Below, piece by piece: positions 8,268 through 15,026 of a stretch of 33,583 nt of DNA. The first letter of the stretch is position 1, and each line of letters opens with the position of its first letter. Origin of the DNA: an uncultured Eubacteriales bacterium (GTDB taxonomy: Bacteria; Bacillota; Clostridia; Oscillospirales; Oscillospiraceae); NCBI GenBank assembly GCA_900316255.1, contig ONCI01000003.1, forward strand, positions 1 through 33,583, read 5' to 3'. The position numbers and the translations under genes are program-made. Below the pieces are notes generated by a model, which saw only the letters and a program-made list of their open reading frames with translations, searched no databases and was not told where the DNA came from.

Positions 8268-9488
8268 ATGAAAAAAGCATTCCAAATTCTGACGCTGGTG
8301 TTTCTGCTTTTCGCCCTGGGACTCACGGGCTTGATGCGCCTGGACATGGCCAAGGCCTCCTGGAACCAGACGAGCCCTGCCGCTGCCGCCGAGACGCCGA
8401 CACCGGAGCCAAGCCTCAGCCCTGAGGCCTCGCCTGAACCGACGCCTGAACCCACGCCGGAGCCGACCCCCGAGCCCACGCCGACGCCCACGCCGGAACC
8501 CACCCCCGAGCTCTTCACCTTCTCCGCCATCGGGGACTGCACCCTGGCTTCCCACCAGAACATGTCTCCCACGGACCCGGCGTCCATCGAAGCCATCATC
8601 GGGGAGAACTACGCCTATCCCTTCCAGAATACCGTGCAGTACTTTGAAGCGGATGAGCTCACCGTCGCCAATCTGGAGTGTACCCTTTCCGATACCTGGC
8701 TCTATTCCGATTCCTTCTTCCATTTCCGCGCTCCCGCGGCCTATGCCAAGATCCTCAACGAAGGCGGCGTGGACTTTGTGAACACCGCCAACAACCACAC
8801 CAACGACTTCGGCCAGCAGGGCATCACCGATACCTGCGCCGCGCTGGATGCCGAGGGCGTCTCCTACGGTCAGGAGGGCCAGAGCCAGATCATCACCACG
8901 CCCAACGGCATCAAGGTGGGCATTTACTGTGATTATCACGGCTACTATCCCGTCACCGAGGACTGCGTGGCCGCCATCGAGCAGCTGAAGGAGGACGGCG
9001 CGGAGTACATCATCTGCATGTTCCACTGGGGCCAGGACGAAGTGGTCTATCACCCCAAGCAGGTGCAGATCGATCTGGCCCACGCCTGTGTGGACGCCGG
9101 AGCGGACTTCGTCTACGGCAGCCACAGCCACTGCCTGCAGCCCTATGAGGAGTATAACGGCGCCTATATCCTCTACAGCATCGGCAACTGGTCCTTCGGC
9201 GGCAACACCACCCCCAAGGACATGGACACTGCCATCTTCCAGATCACCGTCAAGCGGGACCTGGACGGCAGCATCTCCAACGAGAGCTGCGGCGTCATTC
9301 CCTGCTGCGTTTCCAGCCGTCCCGTGCTGGAGGGCTACATGGACTACGGTTACAACGACTATTGTCCCACGCCCTACGAGGTGGGGAGCGAGCTGTATGA
9401 GCGGGCCATGAGCAAGATCCTGGGCACCTACGAGGGCCCCGACGGCGTGGTGGACTACTCCGGTTGGAACAACAGCTACGGCGGGTAA
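8268..9488 (+). CDS. CapA-family protein with Pro-Thr-Glu linker (paralogue 1)
   Basis: The 406-residue protein belongs to the CapA/PgsA family (PGA_cap, metallophosphatase-like), named after poly-gamma-glutamate capsule synthesis but often of unknown role in Clostridia. An N-terminal membrane anchor (about 5-24) is followed by a (PEPT)n spacer (43-80). The catalytic-like domain then carries GDCTLAS (89-95), ANLECT (134-139), NNHTNDFG (175-182), an HWGQ motif, SHSHCLQP and YSIGNW. ATG 8268 is preferred over GTG 8262 because AAGG at 8254-8257 is better spaced. It lies 15 nt after the GH13 gene, so it may share its transcript. It is closely similar to the next gene, a tandem duplication. I see no capB or capC partner. 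Confidence 0.88.
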   Translation: MKKAFQILTLVFLLFALGLTGLMRLDMAKASWNQTSPAAAAETPTPEPSLSPEASPEPTPEPTPEPTPEPTPTPTPEPTPELFTFSAIGDCTLASHQNMSPTDPASIEAIIGENYAYPFQNTVQYFEADELTVANLECTLSDTWLYSDSFFHFRAPAAYAKILNEGGVDFVNTANNHTNDFGQQGITDTCAALDAEGVSYGQEGQSQIITTPNGIKVGIYCDYHGYYPVTEDCVAAIEQLKEDGAEYIICMFHWGQDEVVYHPKQVQIDLAHACVDAGADFVYGSHSHCLQPYEEYNGAYILYSIGNWSFGGNTTPKDMDTAIFQITVKRDLDGSISNESCGVIPCCVSSRPVLEGYMDYGYNDYCPTPYEVGSELYERAMSKILGTYEGPDGVVDYSGWNNSYGG

Positions 9489-9509
9489 GAGCTTTCAGAA
9501 TGAAGAGAT

Positions 9510-9662
9510 AAGGGCGCGTTTCAAAATGCGTGATCCTGTCATTCCGAACCAGTGACCGATGTCACTGGTGTGGGGATCCGTTTCTTTTCGTAGGAAAACG
9601 GTTTGCCACGACCAGTTTGCGAACTGGTCTCGCAATGACAGCGCATTTTGTAACGCGCCCTT
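9510..9662. mobile_element. MITE-like palindromic element, 153 bp
   Basis: Terminal inverted repeats of 21 bp (9510-9530 and 9642-9662) match with one mismatch and start AAGGGCGCGTTTC. Inside are two further perfect hairpins: a 9-bp stem at 9548-9556/9561-9569 (ACCAGTGAC-CGAT-GTCACTGGT) and an 8-bp stem at 9610-9617/9622-9629 (GACCAGTT-TGCG-AACTGGTC). A weaker CCGTTT...AAACGG pairing sits between them. TGTCATT and AATGACA flank the interior. It has no coding capacity. The structure fits a non-autonomous element or other intergenic palindromic repeat; no target-site duplication is obvious. Confidence 0.75.
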
Positions 9663-9689
9663 GCCTTTTTGACGGGATTCGGGTATAAT
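9661..9689 (+). promoter_or_regulatory. Sigma-A-like promoter of the second CapA gene
   Basis: TTGCCT (9661-9666), a 17-nt spacer and a consensus TATAAT (9684-9689) lie about 47 nt before the start. The first two bases of the -35 box are the last two bases of the MITE-like element, so the element edge forms part of the promoter. Confidence 0.6.
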
Positions 9690-9735
9690 GACCGAGTTAT
9701 CGTGAATTCTGCCTCTTTTCAAGGAGTTTTTCGGA

Positions 9736-10914
9736 ATGAAAAAGCTGACCAAAAAGCCATCCTTTGCTGTTTTTATTCTTTCTCTGGTATTGCTGCTTGC
9801 GGTGCTGGTGCTGCGCCGGGTGCAGATCAACCGCATCTGGCCGGAGGACCTGGTCCTCCCGCGGCAGAGCGCGGAAGTCTCCCAGCAGGCGCCCAGCGTC
9901 GAGCAGGAGAGCGAAGCCGCACCTGCGCCCCTGGCGGAGGAGAAGAGCTATGTGATCTCCGTGGTGGGGGACTGCACCCTGGCTTCCGCCCAGTTCATCG
10001 ATCCCTCGGAGCACCGCTCCATCGAGTATCACATCCAGCAGGACTATGCCTATCCCTTCTCCAACACGAAGGACTACTTTACCGGGGACGATCTGACCCT
10101 GGCCAATCTGGAGTGCACCCTGTCCGATACCAAATTCTTCTCCTATGAGCAGTTCTCCTTCCTGGCTCCCGCCGCTTATGCGGAGATCCTGAACGAAGGC
10201 GGTGTGGATTTTGTCACCACCGCCAACAACCACATGGCCGACTTCGGCACCGCAGGCGAGGAATTCACCTTCATGGCGCTGAACGACCATGGCGTGCCCT
10301 TCGGCAAGGAAGGGGAGTCCAAGCTCGTCACCACGCCCAGCGGCCTCACCGTTGGCATCTACTGCGACTATAACCACCTGGAGCCCGACCCGGACAAGGC
10401 GGCGGCCGCCATCCGTCAGCTCCGCACCGACGGGGCGGAATACGTGGTCTGCGCCTTCCACTGGGGCAAGGAACTGGTCTACACCCCCTTTGACAGCCAG
10501 ACGGAGCTGGCCCACCGCTGCATCGACGCGGGGGCGGATCTGATCTACGGCAGCCACAGCCACTGCCTGCAGCCGGTGGAGCAGTACGGCGGCGGTCTCA
10601 TCCTCTACAGCATGGGCAACTGGGTCTTCGGCGGCAGCACCGCCCCCACGGACATGGACACCGCCATCATCCAGGTCCATGTGAAGCGCGCCGGGAACGG
10701 CACAGTCAGTACCGACGGCTACACCGTGATCCCCTGCTGCGTCTCCAGCCGCCCTGTAAAGGACAACTACTCCGGCGATAACTACAACGACTATCGCCCC
10801 ACGCCCTATACCGAGGGCAGCAACGCCTATAACCGGGTCCTCTCCAAGCTGGACGGCAGCTTCGTCCCCGACTCCGAGGGCCGGGATTACTCCGACGTCT
10901 ACGCCCATTTTTAG
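9736..10914 (+). CDS. CapA-family protein (paralogue 2)
   Basis: The 392-residue paralogue of the preceding CapA-family protein has the same block order: GDCTLAS, ANLECTLSD, TANNHMADFG, FHWGK, YGSHSHCLQP, MGNWVFGG, VIPCCVSSRPV. An N-terminal membrane helix (about 9-26) anchors it; the long PTPEP linker of the first copy is replaced by a short Ala/Glu-rich spacer. The start has AAGGAG with 10-nt spacing. It has its own promoter and is separated from the first copy by the MITE-like element. The stop codon TAG lies inside a TTTTTAG heptad tract. The gene converges on tatD. The substrate is unknown. Confidence 0.88.
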   Translation: MKKLTKKPSFAVFILSLVLLLAVLVLRRVQINRIWPEDLVLPRQSAEVSQQAPSVEQESEAAPAPLAEEKSYVISVVGDCTLASAQFIDPSEHRSIEYHIQQDYAYPFSNTKDYFTGDDLTLANLECTLSDTKFFSYEQFSFLAPAAYAEILNEGGVDFVTTANNHMADFGTAGEEFTFMALNDHGVPFGKEGESKLVTTPSGLTVGIYCDYNHLEPDPDKAAAAIRQLRTDGAEYVVCAFHWGKELVYTPFDSQTELAHRCIDAGADLIYGSHSHCLQPVEQYGGGLILYSMGNWVFGGSTAPTDMDTAIIQVHVKRAGNGTVSTDGYTVIPCCVSSRPVKDNYSGDNYNDYRPTPYTEGSNAYNRVLSKLDGSFVPDSEGRDYSDVYAHF

Positions 10915-10928
10915 TTTTTAGTTTTTAG
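10908..10928. repeat. Heptad tract A: three exact TTTTTAG units
   Basis: TTTTTAG occurs three times in a row; the capA-like stop codon (10912-10914) is part of unit 1. It is one of five tracts with a 7-nt period found at gene ends in this window. Confidence 0.75.
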
Positions 10929-10957
10929 TATCAAAAAAGGATGAGAAGACCTTCCCT

Positions 10958-11653
10958 TCATTCGATCCCGAAGAGGCGCTTGCCGTTTTCCCAGGTGAGA
11001 CGCTCCACTTCTTCCGGGCAGAGGCCCTTGATCTCCGCGATCTTTTCGATCACGTAGCGGAGATTCCGGGAATCGTTGCGCTTTCCCCGCATGGGCTCCG
11101 GACTCAGATAGGGACTGTCCGTTTCGATCAGGATCCGGTCCGCGGGGCAGATCTCCAGCACCTCCAGGGCCTTCCGGGCGTTCTTGTAGGTGATGGGCCC
11201 GTCAAAGCCCAGATACCAGCCTCGCTTCAAAAGCTCCGCGGCCATCTCCGCGTGGTGGGCCTCCCGGTCGTGGACGATGACCGGTTTCCCCAATTCGATC
11301 GCCAGTTCGATCTGCTGGCGGAACAGGGCTTTCTGCTCTTCCTTCTGGGAGGCGTCCCAATAGTAATCCAGTCCAACCTCGCCGATGGCGACGCACTTGG
11401 GGTGCCGTGCCATCTCGCAGATCTCGGCATAGGCCTCCAGATCGTATTTGTCCATGTCCTCCGGGTGGATGCCCACCGCGGCATAGACGAAGGAATATTT
11501 CTCCGCCAGGTCCAGAGCCATGCGGCTGCTGCGGGCGTCGCAGCCCGGGTCCAGGATCAGCCCCACCCCGGCGGCGTGGGCAGCCTCCAGGGTCTCGAAG
11601 CGGTCGGCGTTGAAGGCGCCGGAATCGTAATGGGCGTGGGTATCAAAAATCAT
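10958..11653 (-). CDS. tatD: TatD-family metal-dependent DNase with internal deletion
   Basis: TatD enzymes are amidohydrolase-fold metal-dependent nucleases of about 255 residues; this product has 231. Present are the N-terminal DTHAH metal site (H6, H8), GEVGLDYYWD (E92), the second signature PVIVHDREAH (H128) and DRILIETDSPYLSPEP (D179). Between HDREAH (ending at residue 133) and GWYLGFDGPITYKN only about a dozen residues remain, whereas the family normally has about 24 more, including the HCF(T/S)G motif with a metal-ligand His. The frame stays open. The protein is therefore likely inactive, or the sequence is mis-assembled. ATG 11653 is preferred to GTG 11662 because AGAGGTG is well placed before it. 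Confidence 0.85.
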   Translation of the reverse strand: MIFDTHAHYDSGAFNADRFETLEAAHAAGVGLILDPGCDARSSRMALDLAEKYSFVYAAVGIHPEDMDKYDLEAYAEICEMARHPKCVAIGEVGLDYYWDASQKEEQKALFRQQIELAIELGKPVIVHDREAHHAEMAAELLKRGWYLGFDGPITYKNARKALEVLEICPADRILIETDSPYLSPEPMRGKRNDSRNLRYVIEKIAEIKGLCPEEVERLTWENGKRLFGIE

Positions 11654-11757
11654 CTGCCTCACCTCTCTGCGCTATCCTAACATGAAGGGGCGGCGCTTGC
11701 AAGAGGGGAGCGGGTCGGCCGTGTTTACATTTTCTTCTTTTCTTTTACTGCTCTCTA

Positions 11758-11766
11758 TGGTATAAT
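11758..11766 (+). promoter_or_regulatory. Extended -10 promoter of smpB
   Basis: TGG followed by TATAAT (11761-11766) forms an extended -10 element. The region 17-18 nt upstream is T-rich but has no clear -35 box. The start codon follows about 35 nt later. Confidence 0.55.
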
Positions 11767-11801
11767 TCCCATAATCGCCGGGCAGAAGGGAAGTGAGGAC
11801 C

Positions 11802-12272
11802 GTGCCGAAGCAGCAGGGCGTCAAGAAAATCGCGGACAACCGCAAAGCCTTTCACGATTATTTTGTGCTCGAGCGCTACGAGGCCGGGATCGAGCTGGCC
11901 GGGACGGAGGTCAAGTCCATCCGGGCCGGTCAGGTGAACCTGAAGGACTCCTTCTGCACCGTAAAGGACGGGGAGCTTTTTGTGCGCGGCATGCACGTGA
12001 GCCCCTATGAGCACGGCAACATCTTCAACAAGGACCCGGTGCGGCCCCGGCGGCTCCTCATGCACAAGCGGGAGATCCTGAAGCTCAACGCCCGCGTGAT
12101 GCAGGACGGTGTTGCCCTGATCCCCCTGTCCCTGTACTTCAAGGACAGCCGGGTGAAGGTGGAGCTGGGCCTCTGCAAGGGCAAAAAGCTCTATGACAAG
12201 CGCCAGAGCGACGCGGACCGGGAGTCCAAACGCGATATCGACCGAATCATGAAAGAGAGGAAATACGAATGA
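11802..12272 (+). CDS. smpB: SsrA-binding protein SmpB
   Basis: SmpB binds tmRNA and delivers it to stalled ribosomes for trans-translation. The 156-residue product shows the family blocks NRKAFHDYFVLERYEAGIEL, GTEVKSIRAGQVNLKDSF, SPYEHGN, KREILKLN and the basic C-terminal tail (GKKLYDKRQSDADRESKRDIDR) that folds in the decoding centre. GTG 11802 gives the usual N-terminus PKQQGVKKIADNRKAFHDYF; GTG 11793 would add three residues. The stop overlaps the next start by ATGA. The partner RNA gene ssrA lies about 0.8 kb downstream on the same strand. Confidence 0.96.
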   Translation: MPKQQGVKKIADNRKAFHDYFVLERYEAGIELAGTEVKSIRAGQVNLKDSFCTVKDGELFVRGMHVSPYEHGNIFNKDPVRPRRLLMHKREILKLNARVMQDGVALIPLSLYFKDSRVKVELGLCKGKKLYDKRQSDADRESKRDIDRIMKERKYE

Positions 12273-12787
12273 GCAATCCCATCGTGACCTTTGAAATGGA
12301 AAACGGCGACGTGATGAAGGCGGAGCTCTATCCCGAGATCGCCCCCAACACCGTCAACAACTTCATCTCCCTGGTAAAGAAGGGCTTTTACGACGGCCTG
12401 ATCTTCCACCGGGTCATCTCCGGCTTCATGATCCAGGGCGGCGACCCCAAGGGCATCGGCGTGGGCGGCCCCGGCTACGGCATCAAGGGCGAGTTTCTGC
12501 AGAACGGCTTCAAGAATGATCTTAAGCACAGCCGCGGCGTGCTCTCCATGGCCCGCTCCGGCAACCCCAACTCCGCCGGCAGCCAGTTCTTTATCATGCA
12601 TGAGGACAGCCCCCATCTGGACGGCGGCTACGCGGCCTTCGGCAAGCTCATTGAGGGCATCGAGGTGGTGGACAAGATCTGCAGCGTCCGCACCGACTGG
12701 AACGACAAGCCCCGGATCCCCCAGGTGATGAAGAAGGTCACCGTGGAGACCTTCGGCGTGGACTACCCCGAGCCGGAGAAGGTTTGA
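12269..12787 (+). CDS. Cyclophilin-type peptidyl-prolyl cis-trans isomerase
   Basis: The 172-residue cytoplasmic cyclophilin has no signal peptide and accelerates cis-trans isomerisation of X-Pro bonds. The core reads IFHRVISGFMIQGGDP (catalytic Arg in FHR), GPGYGIKGEF, RGVLSMARSGNPNSAGSQFFI and HLDGGYAAFGKLIEG. It overlaps smpB by 4 bp and has a strong AGAGAGG site, so the two genes are translationally coupled. No classical T-tailed terminator follows; the dispersed hairpin at 12797 is the first structure downstream. Confidence 0.95.
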   Translation: MSNPIVTFEMENGDVMKAELYPEIAPNTVNNFISLVKKGFYDGLIFHRVISGFMIQGGDPKGIGVGGPGYGIKGEFLQNGFKNDLKHSRGVLSMARSGNPNSAGSQFFIMHEDSPHLDGGYAAFGKLIEGIEVVDKICSVRTDWNDKPRIPQVMKKVTVETFGVDYPEPEKV

Positions 12788-12796
12788 GACAGACCA

Positions 12797-12821
12797 GTAG
12801 GGGAGGGGCTTGCCCCTCCCG
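12797..12821 (+). repeat. Dispersed GTAGGGG hairpin repeat, copy 2
   Basis: It starts GTAGGGGAGGGGCTTGCC and closes CCTCCCG: an 8-bp G/C stem 10 nt after the cyclophilin stop. It may help end the upstream transcript, but there is no T-run. Confidence 0.7.
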
Positions 12822-12841
12822 CAGACAAGCTGCAGCCACCC

Positions 12842-12870
12842 GTTAGGGGCGACCCTCGCGGTCGCCCGAC
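12842..12870 (+). repeat. Dispersed hairpin repeat, variant copy 3
   Basis: The variant starts GTTAGGGGCGACC and closes GGTCGCCCGAC, an inverted GGGCGACC/GGTCGCCC pair. Same architecture as the GTAGGGG family but a different stem sequence. Confidence 0.6.
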
Positions 12871-12925
12871 GCACCTGGAAACGAGGATAGCATTCGTTCC
12901 CGGGTATGCGCAAGCAAAGTGCGCA

Positions 12926-12968
12926 GCACTTTCGAAAACCGGGGAAGCGGAATGGAGCAAGCTTCCTC
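12926..12968 (+). repeat. 43-bp exact direct repeat, unit 1
   Basis: The unit starts GCACTTTCGAAAACCGGGG and ends GCAAGCTTCCTC. It is identical to 13057-13099 and contains a GGAAGC...GCTTCC pairing. It lies in the 321-bp gap before ssrA, which holds no protein gene. Confidence 0.85.
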
Positions 12969-12981
12969 AAAACCCATCGTA

Positions 12982-13020
12982 GTTTACAAAATCGAAGCCC
13001 AGCTAAGCGGGTTCGATTTT
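12982..13020 (+). repeat. Hairpin of a second dispersed family (AATCGAAG type)
   Basis: AAAATCGAAGCCC (12988-13000) pairs with GGGTTCGATTTT (13009-13020) apart from one bulged G. The 29-nt left half (12982-13010) matches 19983-20011 at 24 of 29 positions. It sits between the two 43-bp direct repeats. Confidence 0.6.
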
Positions 13021-13056
13021 GAGAGGAAGAGGGAGATTGCGGATATGGAGCTTTCC

Positions 13057-13099
13057 CGGCACTTTCGAAAACCGGGGAAGCGGAATGGAGCAAGCTTCC
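13057..13099 (+). repeat. 43-bp exact direct repeat, unit 2
   Basis: Identical to 12926-12968, it ends 9 nt before the tmRNA 5' end and so lies where the ssrA promoter would be expected. No clear -35/-10 pair is visible around it. Confidence 0.85.
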
Positions 13100-13108
13100 T
13101 CTGACGAC

Positions 13109-13460
13109 GCGGGGGTGTAACGGTTTCGACGGGGGTGTGGAGGCAGGAATAGCGGGCGGATGCGCCTACCATCCTTAAAATGGGCAACTTTTATAAATTA
13201 AAGAACAACGATTATCCTGTTCTTCTCGCTGCTTAATTAGCGAGCGTTCCCCCCGGGAGGCCCACGGCCCGGGACGGAGCGTCGATCAGTGGGGAACGTG
13301 CGTGCGCTAAGCTTTGCGCGCACCACGCATCATGAAGCTACCAAGTCCCCGAGCATGACGGTTTGCGCCGGGACGAGGGAATGCAAACAACCGTCTGCGC
13401 CCGGAGAAGTTCCTGTTAAAACGCTTTCGGACGGGAGTTCAACTCTCCCCACCTCCACCA
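13109..13460 (+). ncRNA. ssrA: Transfer-messenger RNA (tmRNA)
   Basis: The one-piece tmRNA of 352 nt carries alanine and a short message to rescue stalled ribosomes. The 5' acceptor strand GGGGGTG (13109-13115) pairs with CACCTCC before the encoded ACCA; GTAACGGTTTCGAC follows at the 5' end and GGGAGTTCAACTCTCCC is the T-arm at the 3' end. The tag frame ends N-F-Y-K-L-K-N-N-D-Y-P-V-L-L-A-A followed by TAA (13234-13236); the resume codon is probably the GGC at 13183, which I cannot prove. The stop lies in the hairpin CTCGCT...AGCGAG, as usual. A G/C-rich pseudoknot region follows. Confidence 0.95.
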
Positions 13461-13465
13461 AAGCG

Positions 13466-13496
13466 AAAATCCTGTCACGAAAGTGGCAGGATTTTT
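13466..13496 (+). terminator. Intrinsic terminator of ssrA
   Basis: AAAATCCTGTCAC (13466-13478) pairs with 13483-13495 through a GAAA loop with one G-U wobble, then TTTTT. It begins 5 nt after the tmRNA 3' end. A second copy of the right arm, GTGACAGGATTTT at 13546-13558, would pair perfectly with the left arm. Confidence 0.85.
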
Positions 13497-13503
13497 GCGT
13501 TGT

Positions 13504-13545
13504 ATTCTTCATCCTTCAGTTTTCAGTCTTCATTTTTAATTTGCA
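13504..13545. repeat. Heptad tract B (six degenerate 7-nt units)
   Basis: The units are ATTCTTC, ATCCTTC, AGTTTTC, AGTCTTC, ATTTTTA and ATTTGCA. On the opposite strand they follow the RAMTGAA pattern of tract C, so B and C form an inverted pair around a copy of the ssrA terminator arm. Confidence 0.65.
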
Positions 13546-13560
13546 GTGACAGGATTTTCT

Positions 13561-13602
13561 AAATGAATACTGAAGACTTAAGACTGAAAAATGAATAATG
13601 AT
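13561..13602. repeat. Heptad tract C (about six degenerate 7-nt units)
   Basis: The units are AAATGAA, TACTGAA, GACTTAA, GACTGAA, AAATGAA and TAATGAT. They have the same 7-nt period as the other tracts and inverted orientation relative to tract B. Confidence 0.65.
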
Positions 13603-13630
13603 TGCGAAAGCGGTCATTTTCCATTACAAT
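13602..13630 (+). promoter_or_regulatory. Candidate promoter of the four-helix-bundle gene
   Basis: TTGCGA (13602-13607), a 17-nt spacer and TACAAT (13625-13630). The leader would be very short (about 10 nt), which lowers confidence. Confidence 0.4.
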
Positions 13631-13645
13631 AAAACTGGTGATGAT

Positions 13646-14020
13646 ATGAAGGAAAACATTTTGATCGCTAAATCCATCGACTTCGGAGCTCGAATCGTAA
13701 AACTGCATCAATACCTGGTCAAAACGAAACATGAATCTGTTTTGTCCAAGCAAATACTGCGAAGCGGTACATCCATCGGAGCGAACATTAATGAGGCCCA
13801 GTATGGGCACAGCAAGGCTGATTTCATTGCAAAGCTGCATATCTCCTTGAAAGAAACTGCGGAGACCGAGTACTGGCTGCGCCTTTTGCAGAAGTCAGAG
13901 TACTTGGATGAACCTATGGCTGCGTCTCTTCTCAACGACTGTTTGGAGATTAAACGCATCCTGATCGCCTCCATAACCACGGCGAAGGAAAACGAAGCCC
14001 ATCCATCCCTGCAACGATGA
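13646..14020 (+). CDS. Four-helix-bundle protein (23S rRNA intervening-sequence family)
   Basis: The 124-residue protein matches the small four-helix-bundle family first found in 23S rRNA intervening sequences. Diagnostic stretches are AKSIDFGARIVKLHQYL, SKQILRSGTSIGANINEAQ, ADFIAKLHISLKETAETEYWLRLL and the final helix ending in KRILIASITTAKE. The biochemical role of the family is unknown; its members are often accessory and sit alone. ATG 13646 has GGTGATG upstream. The gene is visibly more AT-rich than the core genes and starts an accessory-looking stretch downstream of ssrA. Confidence 0.88.
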   Translation: MKENILIAKSIDFGARIVKLHQYLVKTKHESVLSKQILRSGTSIGANINEAQYGHSKADFIAKLHISLKETAETEYWLRLLQKSEYLDEPMAASLLNDCLEIKRILIASITTAKENEAHPSLQR

Positions 14021-14041
14021 TCAATATGGTGAGGAGTCTCC

Positions 14042-14941
14042 ATGAGAAAAGAATTATATGACCGCATCCTGTCATTGCTGCCCTCGGCTGATCTGAAAGA
14101 GACGATCCAACGCACGGGTTATCGCGTGCCGGATCGGGACCTTTTGACGGTCGCCTGGCGTTATGCGCCGGACTATGACACACGCCTCGGACTTCTGCGG
14201 GAACTGGGAGAGTGCTTTGAAGGAGAACTAAAGAATTATATATCTGGGCTTATCGACACGCAGCGTCAGATTCTGGAAAGTTTCCTACACTGCGAGGAGG
14301 GAACAGTTTACGAGTTGTTCCTGAAAGAAACGTCTGACGCGTATGAGGAAGGAAACCTATGCAGAAGCTACGAGGAAGCCCTGCGCATGATCCCGCTGAT
14401 CTATCAGGAGTATCCTTTCTGCAAGGAAAGGGAAGAGACGCGCTATCGCATCGTGAAGCGGCGGATCTTATCGGACAATACGGGTTTTCTGGAAGATGAA
14501 ATGGGCCAGGCGCGGCTGCTTCCCGGGAAGAAGCTGTACGATGTCGAAATGTATGCATATGATCATCGGCCCGAAGAATGCGAGGGAGGCTGCCTTGCCT
14601 GCAATTTCCCCTGTGCTTACTGTCACGATGTGCTGTTTCCGGCTTTCCTCCGCTACGGAGAAGCGGTAAGATACCAAAGAGACCCGTTCCTTGGGAAACA
14701 AGCCTTCGGGATCTGTTTTGACCTTCAGCAGGATCATGCCCCCTGTGCGGATTGCTATGTGATCCCGCTGGAAAGCCTTCCGGTCTGCTATCACGATTTC
14801 GAAAACATTCACAACGCCCACCAGCATATCCCGGCTCCGCTGGTGGAGAGGATCGAACCCTCTGCGCTGCCGGAAAAGCTGCGGGCGGATTACGAGGCCT
14901 GTCTGGCCTACATACTGGAGCACTGGCCGAAGAAAGAGTAA
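14042..14941 (+). CDS. Hypothetical protein with a Cys cluster
   Basis: I do not recognise the family of this 299-residue predicted soluble protein. The N-terminal half is helical and acidic. The middle holds a Cys-rich stretch near residues 180-195 (CEGGCLACNFPCAYCHD) and a second group, APCADCYVIP, near 240, which could bind a metal such as zinc. The start follows GTGAGGAG by about 9 nt and lies 21 nt after the four-helix-bundle gene, so both may be co-transcribed. Base composition is like its neighbours on either side and unlike the core genes. No membrane segment is seen. Confidence 0.7.
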   Translation: MRKELYDRILSLLPSADLKETIQRTGYRVPDRDLLTVAWRYAPDYDTRLGLLRELGECFEGELKNYISGLIDTQRQILESFLHCEEGTVYELFLKETSDAYEEGNLCRSYEEALRMIPLIYQEYPFCKEREETRYRIVKRRILSDNTGFLEDEMGQARLLPGKKLYDVEMYAYDHRPEECEGGCLACNFPCAYCHDVLFPAFLRYGEAVRYQRDPFLGKQAFGICFDLQQDHAPCADCYVIPLESLPVCYHDFENIHNAHQHIPAPLVERIEPSALPEKLRADYEACLAYILEHWPKKE

Positions 14942-15026
14942 GCGCGGGGGATATTTTTTTCATATACCTTGGAATTTAGATGGAAAGAGTGTACGCAACG
15001 TCAACAAACTGGAAGGAGGAATCAAG

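Noticed and set aside
12919-13104. Small plus-strand open frame between the two 43-bp repeats
   Set aside because: It consists entirely of repeat sequence and hairpin arms and has no ribosome binding site.
13109-13460. ssrA as an occupied integration site of a prophage or island
   Set aside because: No integrase gene and no second copy of the tmRNA 3' end were found downstream within the window; only the composition shift supports an island.
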